Positions 1 to 7,853 of a stretch of DNA of 10,932 bases are shown here, in pieces. The position numbers were made by a program, and so were the translations under genes. This stretch comes from Propionibacteriaceae bacterium (lineage in GTDB: Bacteria > Actinomycetota > Actinomycetes > Propionibacteriales > Propionibacteriaceae), in NCBI GenBank assembly GCA_027346035.1, contig DAIESZ010000165.1, positions 1 to 10,932 on the forward strand, given 5' to 3'. Positions within the stretch are counted from its first letter, which is position 1; each line of letters begins with the position of its first letter. The notes beneath the pieces were generated by a model that searched no databases, had not been told where the DNA came from, and saw only the letters and a program-made list of their open reading frames with translations.

Positions 1-743
1 ACCTGGTCGACCGCCTGCCCGGCGAGCAGGTCGAGACCGTTGATGACGACCCGGTCGGCGGCCCCGCCGGCGGTGGCGAGTGGGGTGGGCCACGGGTCGT
101 AGACCGCGTCGAAGACGACGCCGGCGGCGGCCGCGAGAGCGTCGGCGTGGGGGCCGAGCGCCGCCGCGGGCACCGTCGACGCGACGAGGTCGCAGGCCTC
201 CACCGGGTCGACGAGCCGTCGCACCTCGCACGCCACCCCCACCTCGGCGGCCAGTCCCACGAGATGCTCACCCCGGCGCGGCTCTCGGGCGAGCACGACG
301 ACCGAGCGCGCCCCCATCCGCGCCACGGCGACCAGCACGGACGCGGCCGTGGCCCCGTTGCCCACGATCACGACGCGGGTGACCCGGGCGAGTCCGTGCG
401 CCTCGCAGGCCCGGACGAAGCCGGGGCCGTCGGTGTTGTGCACCGTGTCGCCGGCGGCGTCCAGAACCAACGTGTTGGCGACTCCGGTGAGACGCACCAG
501 CTCGTCGGGTGCACCGAGCGCCACGAGGTCGGGCTTGTGCGGCATGGTCACGCTGAGCCCGCGCCAGCGGCCACGGTCGAGACCCCGGACGTACCGGGCG
601 AGGCCGCCGGGTTCGACGTCAACCGCCTCGTAACTCCAGTCGAGCCCGAGCTGCCGGTAGGCCGCGCGGTGCAGCGCCGGCGACAACGAGTGCGCCACCG
701 GATGCCCCACGACCGCGCAGTGCATCGACGACGACGTGGACAT
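1..743 (-). CDS. aroE: Shikimate dehydrogenase AroE (3' end cut by window edge)
   Basis: AroE reduces 3-dehydroshikimate to shikimate with NADPH, a cytosolic step of chorismate and aromatic amino acid synthesis. Translating the minus strand from 743 gives 247 codons open to the edge. Visible motifs are the substrate-binding AHSLSP (residues 17-22), SVTMPHK with the catalytic lysine K70, VAN (N90), NTDGPGF with the catalytic aspartate D105, a Rossmann loop GNGATA (128-133) for NADP, and the C-terminal NGLDLLAGQA (235-244). The family is usually about 270 residues, so roughly 20-25 are missing. The loop GNGATA departs from the more common GAGGAA form but keeps the glycines. The ATG at 743 overlaps the mltG stop as TGATG, implying translational coupling; no clear Shine-Dalgarno is seen. 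A second in-frame ATG at 725 (residue 7) is a possible alternative start. Identity is secure; only the start and the missing end are uncertain. Confidence 0.95.
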   Translation of the reverse strand, partial: MSTSSSMHCAVVGHPVAHSLSPALHRAAYRQLGLDWSYEAVDVEPGGLARYVRGLDRGRWRGLSVTMPHKPDLVALGAPDELVRLTGVANTLVLDAAGDTVHNTDGPGFVRACEAHGLARVTRVVIVGNGATAASVLVAVARMGARSVVVLAREPRRGEHLVGLAAEVGVACEVRRLVDPVEACDLVASTVPAAALGPHADALAAAAGVVFDAVYDPWPTPLATAGGAADRVVINGLDLLAGQAVDQ

Positions 744-1876
744 CACGAGACGGGGCATCCCGCCGTGCCCGGGTTCGCCTTGCACCAGTCGTCGAACTGC
801 TGCACGTTCTTGTCGTGCTCGGCGAGCGTCGAGGCGAACTTCGTCTCACCGGTCTTGAGGTTCACGGTGACGAAGTACAGGGCGCTGGACTTCGCGGGGT
901 TCAGCGCCGCCTGCAGGGCGGACTTCCCGGGAGAATCGATCGGCCCCGGCATGAGTCCCGCGTGGACGTAGGTGTTGTAGGGACTGGGATTCTGGAAGTC
1001 GGCGCTGGTCAGCGGCACGTTCATCGGCTTGTTCACGGCGTAGTGCACCGAGGTGTCCAGGCCGAGCGGCATGCCCTGCTTGAGCCGGTTGTAGATCACC
1101 GCGGCGACCTCGGGCTGGTACTTCGGCGGCACCTCCACCTGCACGATGCTCGCGACCGTGAGCACCTGGAGCGGCGTGTAGCCGAGCGCCTTCGCCTTCG
1201 TCTCCAGACCCAGTGCGCTGGCGACCGTCACGAACTCGGAGGTCATCACCGGCAGGATCTCCGCCGGCGTCGGGTTCGCGTCGTAGTTGTAGGTGTCGGG
1301 GAACAGGAACCCCTCGGGGGCGTTCGGGTTCTTCGCCCACGACGGCAGGTTGAGCGCGGTGAGATCCTTGGCCTCCTTCTGCAGGTCGGCCAGCGGGATG
1401 CCGGTCTTCTTGCTGATCGTGCTGAGGGTGACGCTCAGCCGTTGGCCCTCGGGGATGGTCACCGCGCGCTGCACCCGGTTGGCGGGGTTGAGCAGCATCG
1501 TCACCGCCGTCGCCGCCGGGATCTGCGTCCGCATCTTGAAGTCGCCGGCCTGGAACTTCGAGGCGTCCCCGCTGTCGGATGCCGCCTTCGTGAAGGCCCC
1601 GACGGACTTGACGACACCGGCGTCGACCAGCACCTGGCCGATCCGGGTGACCGTCGCGCCGCTCGGGACGGTCACGGTCACCGAGCCGCCGCCCGGGCCT
1701 GGATAGTCGGTGGCGTACCGGAAGCTCATGTAGACCTGATCGAGCTTGTCGTAGACGATCCATCCGCCTCCGACCAGAATGGCAAGGCTGAGCAGCACGG
1801 CGAACGCCGAGCGTGCCCGATAGCCGGCCTTCTTCCAACTCCATCGGCCGTCGTTGTCGACGAACAATCCGCTCAC
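743..1876 (-). CDS. mltG: Endolytic murein transglycosylase MltG (YceG family)
   Basis: MltG cleaves nascent glycan strands at the outer face of the membrane and is thought to terminate peptidoglycan chain growth. The 377-residue protein has a 22-residue positively charged cytosolic tail, one membrane anchor (about 23-42), and an extracellular region with a LysM-like fold (about 65-137). The YceG catalytic domain follows, with EGFLFPDTY (188-196), ASIVQVE (242-248, the last Glu aligning with the catalytic glutamate), YNRL (262-265), YNTY (300-303), the GLMPGPIDSPG loop (307-317) and ALYFV (332-336). Two cysteines near the end (365 and 374) could form a disulfide; that is inference. The GTG start at 1876 overlaps the ruvX stop as GTGA and has a good Shine-Dalgarno (GAGGA, 1884-1888, 7-8 nt upstream). 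It lies between ruvX and aroE, the usual actinobacterial order. Some actinobacterial homologues carry long proline-rich cytosolic tails; this one does not. Confidence 0.95.
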   Translation of the reverse strand: MSGLFVDNDGRWSWKKAGYRARSAFAVLLSLAILVGGGWIVYDKLDQVYMSFRYATDYPGPGGGSVTVTVPSGATVTRIGQVLVDAGVVKSVGAFTKAASDSGDASKFQAGDFKMRTQIPAATAVTMLLNPANRVQRAVTIPEGQRLSVTLSTISKKTGIPLADLQKEAKDLTALNLPSWAKNPNAPEGFLFPDTYNYDANPTPAEILPVMTSEFVTVASALGLETKAKALGYTPLQVLTVASIVQVEVPPKYQPEVAAVIYNRLKQGMPLGLDTSVHYAVNKPMNVPLTSADFQNPSPYNTYVHAGLMPGPIDSPGKSALQAALNPAKSSALYFVTVNLKTGETKFASTLAEHDKNVQQFDDWCKANPGTAGCPVS

Positions 1877-2397
1877 TCTGGGGTCCTCACGTCGGTGGTA
1901 GGGCCTGCGGCCTGGCCGGGTTGGTCCTGACGCCGGCTCCCGGCGTCCACGAGCCGCCCGGGGGGCGCACCCGTGAGCTGCTCGTAGGTCAACGCGTGCT
2001 CGAGGATCGCGACCGCCGCGGCCTGGTCGATCACCGCACGGCGGGCCCGCGACCCGCGTCCGGCACTGGCCAGACTACGGTGTGCCGCCGCGCTGGACAT
2101 CCGCTCGTCGACGAGTCGGACGGGGACGGGTGCGACCCTGGCGGCGATGCCGAGCGCGACCTCGGCCACGGTCGAGGCGGCGAGTTCCTCGCGGCCGCTC
2201 AGCGCCACGGGCAATCCTACGAGAACCTCGAACGGCTCGTACTCGGCGACCAGCCGGGCGAGCGCACCCCAGACGTCGGGCGTGTTGGCCAGCGTGGCCA
2301 CCGGGAACGCCAGGATCGCTGAGCGGTCGCACGCCGCGACCCCGATCCGCGCGCCGCCCCAGTCGAGCGCCAGTCGGACACCCTCGCGCATGCTCAT
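1873..2397 (-). CDS. ruvX: RuvX/YqgF RNase H-fold nuclease
   Basis: RuvX (YqgF) is an RNase H-like nuclease. It is annotated as a putative Holliday-junction resolvase, and in E. coli it is linked to 16S rRNA 5'-end maturation. The 174-residue protein shows the family pattern: LALDWGGARIGVAACD (9-24, acidic D12), VGLPVALSGREE (60-71), LVDERMSS (95-102, E98) and DQAAAVAILEHAL (124-136, D124). The three acidic residues fit the metal-binding set of the fold. It is slightly longer than the usual 140-170 residues because of a polar tail after about residue 145. The ATG at 2397 overlaps the alaS stop as ATGA, so translation is probably coupled. A second in-frame ATG at 2391 would shorten the protein by two residues. 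No strong Shine-Dalgarno is visible. The position between alaS and mltG is a conserved gene order and supports the call. Confidence 0.94.
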   Translation of the reverse strand: MSMREGVRLALDWGGARIGVAACDRSAILAFPVATLANTPDVWGALARLVAEYEPFEVLVGLPVALSGREELAASTVAEVALGIAARVAPVPVRLVDERMSSAAAHRSLASAGRGSRARRAVIDQAAAVAILEHALTYEQLTGAPPGRLVDAGSRRQDQPGQAAGPTTDVRTPE

Positions 2398-5050
2398 CCG
2401 GCCAGGGCCCGACGCACCGCCTCGACAGCCCGGGCACCCCCGGTGCCATCGGTGCCGCCACCCTGGGCGAGGTCGTCCTTGCCGCCACCGCGGCCACCGA
2501 GTTCTGCCGTGGCGATGCCGATGAGCGCGCCGGCCCGGGCACCGAGCGCCCGGGCGGCCGCGTTCGTGGCCACCACCGCCGACGGCTTGTCGACAGCGCC
2601 CCCCACGAGCACGACGACCCCGGCCCGGTCGCCGAGGCGCGACCGGATGTCGGTCGCGAGCGTGCGCAGGTCGTTGCCACTGACGCCGCTGACCTGCTCG
2701 CCGACGTAGCTGATCCCACCGACGTCGGTGGCCCGCGCCACCATGTCGGCCACACCTGCTCGCAGCTGCGCGGACTTCAGGTCGGCGATCTGCTTCTCGG
2801 CGTCGCGCAGCTCGGCCACCAGCCGCTCCACCCGGTCCGTCAGCTGGTCGGGTTGCACCCGCAAAATCTGGGTGAGTCCGTGGACGAGCGCCCGTTCGGC
2901 CGCGAGATGGTCGAACGCGTCGGCCGACACCAGCGCCTCGACCCGGCGGGTCCCCGACCCGACCGACTGCTCGCCGAGCAGGCTGAGCAGGCCGATCTGG
3001 GAGGTGCGCTGCACGTGCGTGCCGCCGCACAACTCGCGTGACCACGGCCCGCCGAGCTCGACCATACGGACAACCGGCGGGTACTTCTCGCCGAACATCG
3101 CCATCGCCCCCATCGCCCGCGCCTCCTGCAGCGGCATCTCGGTGGCGGTGACTAACAGGTCGTCGCGGATGGCCTCGTTGCAGCGCTGTTCGATCTCGTC
3201 GCGCAGCGCCGGAGACAGGCCGTGCTGGGCGGAGAAGTCGAAGCGCAGGTATCCGGGCTTGTTGTACGACCCCGCCTGGGTCGCGGTGGGCCCGACCAGC
3301 TCGCGGAGCGCCGCATGGACGATGTGGGTCGCCGAGTGCGCCTGGCACGAACCCGCCCGGTGGAATCCGTCGACGCGCGCGTCGACCTCGTCACCGACCG
3401 TGAACTCCGCCCCCGACTCGGGGATCTGCACCTTGTGCACGATGAGCCCCGGCACCGGACGCTGCACGTCGAGCACGTCGAGTTCGGCCCCGTTGATCCT
3501 CAGCACGCCCGCGTCGGAGTCCTGGCCGCCGGCCTCGGCGTAGAACGGGGTCTCGTCGAGGACGAGCTCGACCACTCCGTCCCGCACCCTGTCGGTGATC
3601 CGCCCGTCGGCGATGATGCCGCGGACGCGCGTGGGCACCTGCAGGTCGGTGTAGCCGCGGAAGGGGGTCTCCCCCCTCTCGCGCAGCTGGGAGTAGACCT
3701 CCGTGGACACCCCCCCCCACCCTTCTTCGCGCGGGCGTCGGCCTTCGCCCGGGCCTTCTGCTCCGACATCAGCTCGGTGAAGCGTCGACGGTCGACGCTC
3801 AGGCCCTGCTCGGCGGCCATCTCCAGGGTGAGGTCGATCGGGAAGCCGAACGTGTCGTGCAGCTGGAACGCCTTGTCGCCGCTCAGCTGCGGGGACGCCT
3901 GCTGCTTGACCTCCCGGGTCGCGGCGTCGAACAGCGTGGTGCCCGCGGTCAGGGTGCGCCGGAACGACTCCTCCTCACCGGTGGCGACCGGTAGCACCCG
4001 CGCCCACTGGTCGTCGATGTCGGGGTAGGTGGCGTGCATGAGCCCGCGGCTGACGCCGAGCAGTTCGGGCAGCACCGGGTCGTGCACCCCGAGCAGCCGC
4101 ATCGCGCGGACCACGCGGCGCAGCAGCCGCCGCAGCACATAGCCTCGCGCCTCGTTCCCGGGGGTGACCCCGTCTGTCATCAGCATCAGCCCGGAGCGGA
4201 CGTGGTCGCCCACGACCCGCAGCCGGACGTCGTCGTCGGGGTTCGCGCCGTACTTCTTCCCGGCCATGTCGGCGGCCCGGGCGATGACCGGGTAGACCTC
4301 GTCGATCTCGTACATGTTGTTGACGCCCTGGAGCAGGAACGCGATCCGCTCGAGACCCGCGCCGGTGTCGATGTTCTGGCTGGGCAGCGGCCGGGCGACG
4401 TCGAAGTCGTCCTTGGCGCGCACCGCCGAGAGTTCCTCGGTCTGGAACACGAGGTTCCAGATCTCGAGGAACCGGTCCTCGTCGGCCTCGGGGCCACCGT
4501 CGGGGCCGTACTGGGGTCCGCGGTCGATGTAGATTTCCGAGCACGGCCCGCCGGGGCCCGGGATGCCCATGTGCCAGTAGTTGTCCTTGAGTCCACGGAG
4601 CTGGATGTGCTCGCTCGGCACACCCACGGCGCGCCACAGGTCGACGGTCTCGTCGTCACCGTGCAGCGCGGTGACCCACACCGTGTCGGGGTCGAATCCG
4701 AAGCCGCCGTTGTGCTGCTCGGCGGTGACCAGCTCCCAGGCCATCTCGATGGCGCCCTGCTTGAAGTAATCGCCGAAGGAGAAGTTGCCGAGCATCTGGA
4801 AGAAGGTTCCGTGCCGGGTGGTCTTGCCGACCTCGTCGATGTCGAGGGTGCGCACACACTTCTGCACGCTGACCGCCCGCTTCCACGGGGCGGGTTCGGC
4901 TCCGGTGAAGTACGGCTTGAACGGCACCATGCCCGCGTTGACGAACAGCAGCGTCGGGTCGTTGTAGAGCAGCGAGGCGCTGGGCACGACGGCGTGGCCG
5001 TGGCGTTCGAAGAACTCCACATAGGTGCGCGCGATGTCGGCGGCCTTCAT
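2394..5050 (-). CDS. alaS: Alanyl-tRNA synthetase AlaS, interrupted by a frameshift at 3710-3718
   Basis: AlaRS charges tRNA-Ala in the cytosol and clears mischarged Ser and Gly. The first frame, from ATG 5050, has the class II core: motif 1 around VPSASLLYNDPTLLFVNAG (22-40), motif 2 TRHGTFFQMLGNFSFGDYFK (78-97) and motif 3 GNEARGYVLRRLLRR (298-312). It runs correctly to K443. After a run of nine G it enters a nonsense frame that stops at 3500. The second frame, open from 3710 to 2394, carries the editing domain with zinc ligands HSATH (codons near 3338-3324) and CGGTH (near 3029-3015), a coiled coil, and the C-Ala domain with the GGRGGGKDDLAQGGG signature. Rejoined, the protein is about 884-885 residues, close to the 904 of M. 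tuberculosis. The ATG at 5050 has a GGAG (5059-5062) 8 nt upstream, which favours it over GTG 5059. Because alaS is essential and both halves are intact, a homopolymer sequence error is the likeliest cause. True mutation or recoding is possible. Confidence 0.93.
3710..3718 (-). repeat. Nine-G homopolymer at the alaS frame break
   Basis: The plus strand has nine consecutive C (3710-3718), read as G9 in the alaS mRNA, between GGT and TGTCC. Upstream, the frame encodes the expected end of the aminoacylation half (AKADARAKK). Downstream, the expected sequence resumes one frame away (STEVYSQLRERG). Restoring one frame needs seven G (two fewer) or ten G (one more). Aligning the distance from KK to the conserved Tyr with the M. 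tuberculosis protein, as I recall it, favours seven. Confidence 0.9.
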
Positions 5051-5343
5051 CTGGTTCACTCCATCGGGTCGTGGTTCTGCGCGTCGGGCCCGTCGACGCC
5101 GGCCGCGGTGACAACACGCTGATACGCGGAAGGGTATCGACCGGCTCGTCGACAACGCCCGACATGGTCGTGCCGGGGACTGGCAACAGGGTGCAAGTCT
5201 ACGCGGGCCGGGCAATGTCGCGCACCGCGGTTCGCCGGCCGCAGGTCGTCTCGACCCGTCGGTTCGGGTGGGGCCCGGCCCGTTCCCGCCTGCGGCATCG
5301 CCCCGGCTGGTTAGCATGACCGGATGCGATGGGAGGAGAACAG
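5051..5343. promoter_or_regulatory. Divergent intergenic region between alaS and the YihY-family gene
   Basis: These 293 bp separate two genes transcribed away from each other, so promoters for both should lie here. For alaS, the minus strand has a TANNNT-type -10 candidate TAGACT at 5201-5196. It has no convincing -35 and would give a leader of about 140 nt. The alaS Shine-Dalgarno GGAG is at 5059-5062. For the plus-strand gene, a TAGCAT lies at 5312-5317. A six-base-pair stem (5253-5258 with 5265-5270, loop TCGGTT) is present but has no T-tract. I see no coding sequence with a plausible start and composition, no tRNA and no obvious riboswitch. Only the location argument is strong; the individual boxes are weak. 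Confidence 0.5.
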
Positions 5344-5347
5344 ATGA
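5312..5347 (+). promoter_or_regulatory. -10-like box, seven-codon leader ORF and Shine-Dalgarno ahead of the YihY-family gene
   Basis: A TAGCAT hexamer (5312-5317) is followed six bases later by an ATG at 5324. That is the spacing expected if transcription starts on that A, making a leaderless message. This ATG opens a short frame, MRWEENR, whose TGA stop (5345-5347) overlaps the ATG of the main gene at 5344. The Shine-Dalgarno GGAGGAG (5332-5338, 5 nt from ATG 5344) lies inside it. The strong ribosome site and its spacing are seen directly. The promoter and the translation of the leader are inference, and no -35 box is evident. Confidence 0.35.
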
Positions 5348-6408
5348 CCAACCCCGAGCAGCCGGTGTGGCGGTTCACCGCCCGCAACGCATGGCGCAGG
5401 TTCTCCGCGAACCAGGGCACCGACCTCGCGGCGGCCCTCACCTACTACAGCGTCCAGTCACTGTTCCCCGCCCTGCTGGCCCTCGTGTCGCTGCTCGGGG
5501 TCTTCGGCAACGCCCGGGCCACCACCCGGACCCTCCTCGACCTCATCCGGCGGTTCATCCCGGGCAGCGCCACCTCGAGCATCGAACCGATCATCACCGC
5601 GATGGTCGACGCGCGCGGCTCGGGCATCGCCCTGGTGATCGGCATCCTGGCCGCCACCTGGTCGGCGTCCGGGTACGTCGGCGCGTTCGCGCGGGCGATG
5701 AACCGCATCTACGGCGTGCCCGAGGGCCGGCCCGTCTGGACGCTGCGTCCCACCCTGTTCGCACTGACGATCGCGATCGAGGTGATGGCGGCGCTCGTGC
5801 TGGTGGGCCTGGCGGTGAGCGGCACGCTCGCCACGGCCGTGTTCTCGCTCATCGGGATCGGCTCGGTGGGCCTGCGCGCATGGAACATCGCCAAATGGCC
5901 GGGGCTGCTGCTCGTGGTGATGTCCATGATCGCCCTGCTCTACCACGTGACACCCAACGTGAGGCGGCTCCGGTTCCGGTGGCTCAGCGTCGGTGCCCTC
6001 GTCGCCCTCGTCGTCTGGATCCTCGCCTCGACCGGGTTCGGCTTCTACGTGGCGAACTTCGGAAGCTACAACAAGACCTACGGCACCCTCGCCGGGCTGA
6101 TCGTCATGCTGCTGTGGCTGTGGCTGACCAACGTCGCGCTGCTGCTCGGGGCGCAGGTCGACGCCGAGATCGTCCGGGTCCGCCAATTGCTGGCCGGCAT
6201 GGCCGCCGAGAGTCACCTGGTCTCCGATCTCAAGGACGACCGCGGCGCGATCAAGGCCCAGGCGAAGGAGCAGGAGGCCGAGCGGGCGGCCCGGGAGATT
6301 CGGCTCGCGGCGGCGCTCGGACCCACCAGCCCTCGGGGTCACGGCACGCCAGGCCGCGGCACCGAACTCGACGCCGACGGATTCGTCGTCGAGCACCCCG
6401 AGCAGTGA
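5344..6408 (+). CDS. YihY/BrkB-family inner-membrane protein
   Basis: This is a 354-residue polytopic membrane protein of the YihY/virulence-factor BrkB family. Members were once called ribonuclease BN by mistake, and their substrate is generally unknown. Family marks include ALTYYSVQSLFPALLALVSL (31-50), a conserved NRIYG (120-124), and NKTYGTLAGLIVMLLWLWLT (243-262) followed by NVALLLGAQVDAE. About six membrane segments can be placed near 36-55, 95-115, 138-160, 184-202, 213-235 and 248-270. A charged cytosolic tail follows, with a short helix rich in Lys, Glu and Ala (about 296-325) and an acidic end. I chose ATG 5344 because GGAGGAG sits 5 nt upstream; the earlier in-frame ATG at 5329 would read through that site. 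It is the only plus-strand gene here and converges on rarA, with 16 bp between stop codons. Family assignment is firm; function is not known. Confidence 0.93.
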   Translation: MTNPEQPVWRFTARNAWRRFSANQGTDLAAALTYYSVQSLFPALLALVSLLGVFGNARATTRTLLDLIRRFIPGSATSSIEPIITAMVDARGSGIALVIGILAATWSASGYVGAFARAMNRIYGVPEGRPVWTLRPTLFALTIAIEVMAALVLVGLAVSGTLATAVFSLIGIGSVGLRAWNIAKWPGLLLVVMSMIALLYHVTPNVRRLRFRWLSVGALVALVVWILASTGFGFYVANFGSYNKTYGTLAGLIVMLLWLWLTNVALLLGAQVDAEIVRVRQLLAGMAAESHLVSDLKDDRGAIKAQAKEQEAERAAREIRLAAALGPTSPRGHGTPGRGTELDADGFVVEHPEQ

Positions 6409-6424
6409 CCACCGGGGGGCGCCT

Positions 6425-7810
6425 TCAGTCGCGGGCGGGGCGTCCCAGCAGTTCGCGCAGCGTCGCGAGCCGCTCACGCAGCGCCGCCTCGTTGCCGTGG
6501 TCGGTGGGCTGATAGTAGGACGCCGAGGCCAGCACGTCGGGCAGGTACTGCTGCTCGGCCACCCCGTGCGGGTGGTCGTGGGCGTAGCGGTAGCCGACTC
6601 CGTGGCCGTACCGGGAGGCCGTGGCGTAGTGCGCGTCGCGCAGGTGCGGCGGCACCTCACCGATCCGGCCCGCGCGCACGTCGGCCAGGGCCGCGTCGAT
6701 GGCGGTGCTCACCGCGTTCGACTTCGGCGCCATCGCCGCGGCCACCGTCGCGTGCGCCAGCGTCAGCCGGGCCTCGGGCATGCCGATCAACTGCACCGCC
6801 TGCGCGGCGGCGACCGCGGTCTGCAGCACCGACGGCGCCGCCATCCCGATGTCCTCGCTGGCCAGGATGATCAGCCGGCGGGCGATGAACCGGGGGTCCT
6901 CCCCCGCCTCGATCATCCGGGCCAGGTAGTGCAGCGCGGCGTCGACGTCGCTGCCCCGCACGCTCTTGATGAACGCGCTGATCACGTCGTAGTGCTGGTC
7001 GCGGTCCCGGTCGTAGCGCACCGCCGCCCGGTCGACCGCCAACTCGACGGCGTCGGAGCCGATCGCGTCGGTCCCGTGCTGGTCGGCGACTGCCGCCGCC
7101 TCCTCGAGGTAGGTGAGTGCTCGCCGCGCGTCGCCGCCGGCGAGCCGGACGATCTGGTCGCGGGCCTCCGGTGCGATCGTCATCGGCGAGCCCGCCCGCG
7201 TGCGCACACCGCGCTCGTCGGCCATCGCCCGCTCGACGAGCACGACGATGTCGTCGTCGGTGAGCGGCCTGAGCGTGAGCAGCAGCGACCGGGACAGCAG
7301 CGGGGCGATCACCGAGAAGCTCGGGTTCTCGGTGGTGGCCGCGATCAGCGTGATCAGTCGGTTCTCGACGGCCGGTAGCAGGACGTCCTGCTGGGCCTTG
7401 TTGAACCGGTGCACCTCGTCGACGAACAGCACCGTGCCGGAACCCCGCTCGAGCTCTCGGCGCGCACGTTCAATCTCCGCGCGCACCTCGCGGACGCCGG
7501 CGGTGACCGCGGAGATCTCGACGAAGCGTCGCTTCGACGTGTGCGACACCACCGAGGCGATCGTCGTCTTGCCCACTCCCGGGGGCCCCCAGAGGAACAC
7601 CGACATCGCCGCCTGCCCCTCGGCGAGGCGACGCAACGGCGATCCGGCGCCGAGCAGATGGCGCTGGCCGACGATCTCGTCGACGCTGCGGGGACGCATC
7701 CGCACGGCCAGCGGCGCGTCGGCGTGCGCGGCGGCACCCAACGATCCGGCGGCCGTGGACGTCGCCGGCGAGGGGTCGGGGGTGCCGAAGAGGTCGGTCT
7801 GCTCAGTCAT
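6425..7810 (-). CDS. rarA: Replication-associated recombination ATPase RarA (MgsA)
   Basis: RarA is a tetrameric AAA+ ATPase related to clamp loaders that acts at stalled replication forks. The 461-residue protein shows Walker A GPPGVGKT (75-82), Walker [10 protein letters not shown] (128-136), sensor 1 AATTEN (157-162), an arginine finger at LLSRS (171-175), sensor 2 GDARR (226-230), and the MgsA C-terminal domain with [24 protein letters not shown] (in 283-306), [10 protein letters not shown] and APKSNAV (361-367). The length is typical of the family. The extreme N-terminus reads EQTDLFG (3-9), which resembles a beta-clamp binding motif, followed by a low-complexity Ala/Ser/Pro linker up to about residue 33. 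The ATG at 7810 has only a weak, distant purine stretch upstream. A TAGCCT on the minus strand (7825-7820), 9 nt before the ATG, could drive a nearly leaderless transcript. It also lies 43 nt behind the dienelactone hydrolase gene and may be co-transcribed with it. Confidence 0.96.
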   Translation of the reverse strand: MTEQTDLFGTPDPSPATSTAAGSLGAAAHADAPLAVRMRPRSVDEIVGQRHLLGAGSPLRRLAEGQAAMSVFLWGPPGVGKTTIASVVSHTSKRRFVEISAVTAGVREVRAEIERARRELERGSGTVLFVDEVHRFNKAQQDVLLPAVENRLITLIAATTENPSFSVIAPLLSRSLLLTLRPLTDDDIVVLVERAMADERGVRTRAGSPMTIAPEARDQIVRLAGGDARRALTYLEEAAAVADQHGTDAIGSDAVELAVDRAAVRYDRDRDQHYDVISAFIKSVRGSDVDAALHYLARMIEAGEDPRFIARRLIILASEDIGMAAPSVLQTAVAAAQAVQLIGMPEARLTLAHATVAAAMAPKSNAVSTAIDAALADVRAGRIGEVPPHLRDAHYATASRYGHGVGYRYAHDHPHGVAEQQYLPDVLASASYYQPTDHGNEAALRERLATLRELLGRPARD

Positions 7811-7853
7811 GTCAGGCTCAGGCTACCCTCGGGCCCGCCCCCGACCGGCCGGG

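Noticed and set aside
815..1930. Long plus-strand open frame of about 370 codons opposite mltG
   Set aside because: It is antisense to a clear MltG, rich in Arg, His, Gly and Val with no recognisable domain; it arises from GC-rich third positions of the real gene.
1873..3348. Minus-strand frame fusing an Arg/Gly-rich stretch to RuvX (491 codons)
   Set aside because: Only the last 174 codons are RuvX; the upstream part is an out-of-frame reading of alaS. The ATG at 2397 overlapping the alaS stop is the sensible start.
4034..5122. Plus-strand open frame of about 360 codons opposite alaS
   Set aside because: It lies entirely over conserved AlaRS motifs on the minus strand and looks like a reverse-complement reading of them (His, Val, Asp and Glu rich).
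5131..5155. TTGTCG and TACCCT on the minus strand as an alaS promoter
   Set aside because: The spacing is only 13 bases, too short for a sigma-70-type promoter, and both hexamers are poor matches.
5253..5270. Six-pair stem-loop upstream of the YihY-family gene, considered as a terminator or operator
   Set aside because: The stem is short, there is no T-tract, and it is upstream of both divergent genes; such stems are frequent by chance in GC-rich DNA.
5268..6512. Plus-strand open frame of about 410 codons overlapping the YihY-family gene in another frame
   Set aside because: Its translation is low-complexity Arg/Pro/Gly/Asp sequence, while the other frame has clear membrane segments and family motifs and a strong ribosome site.
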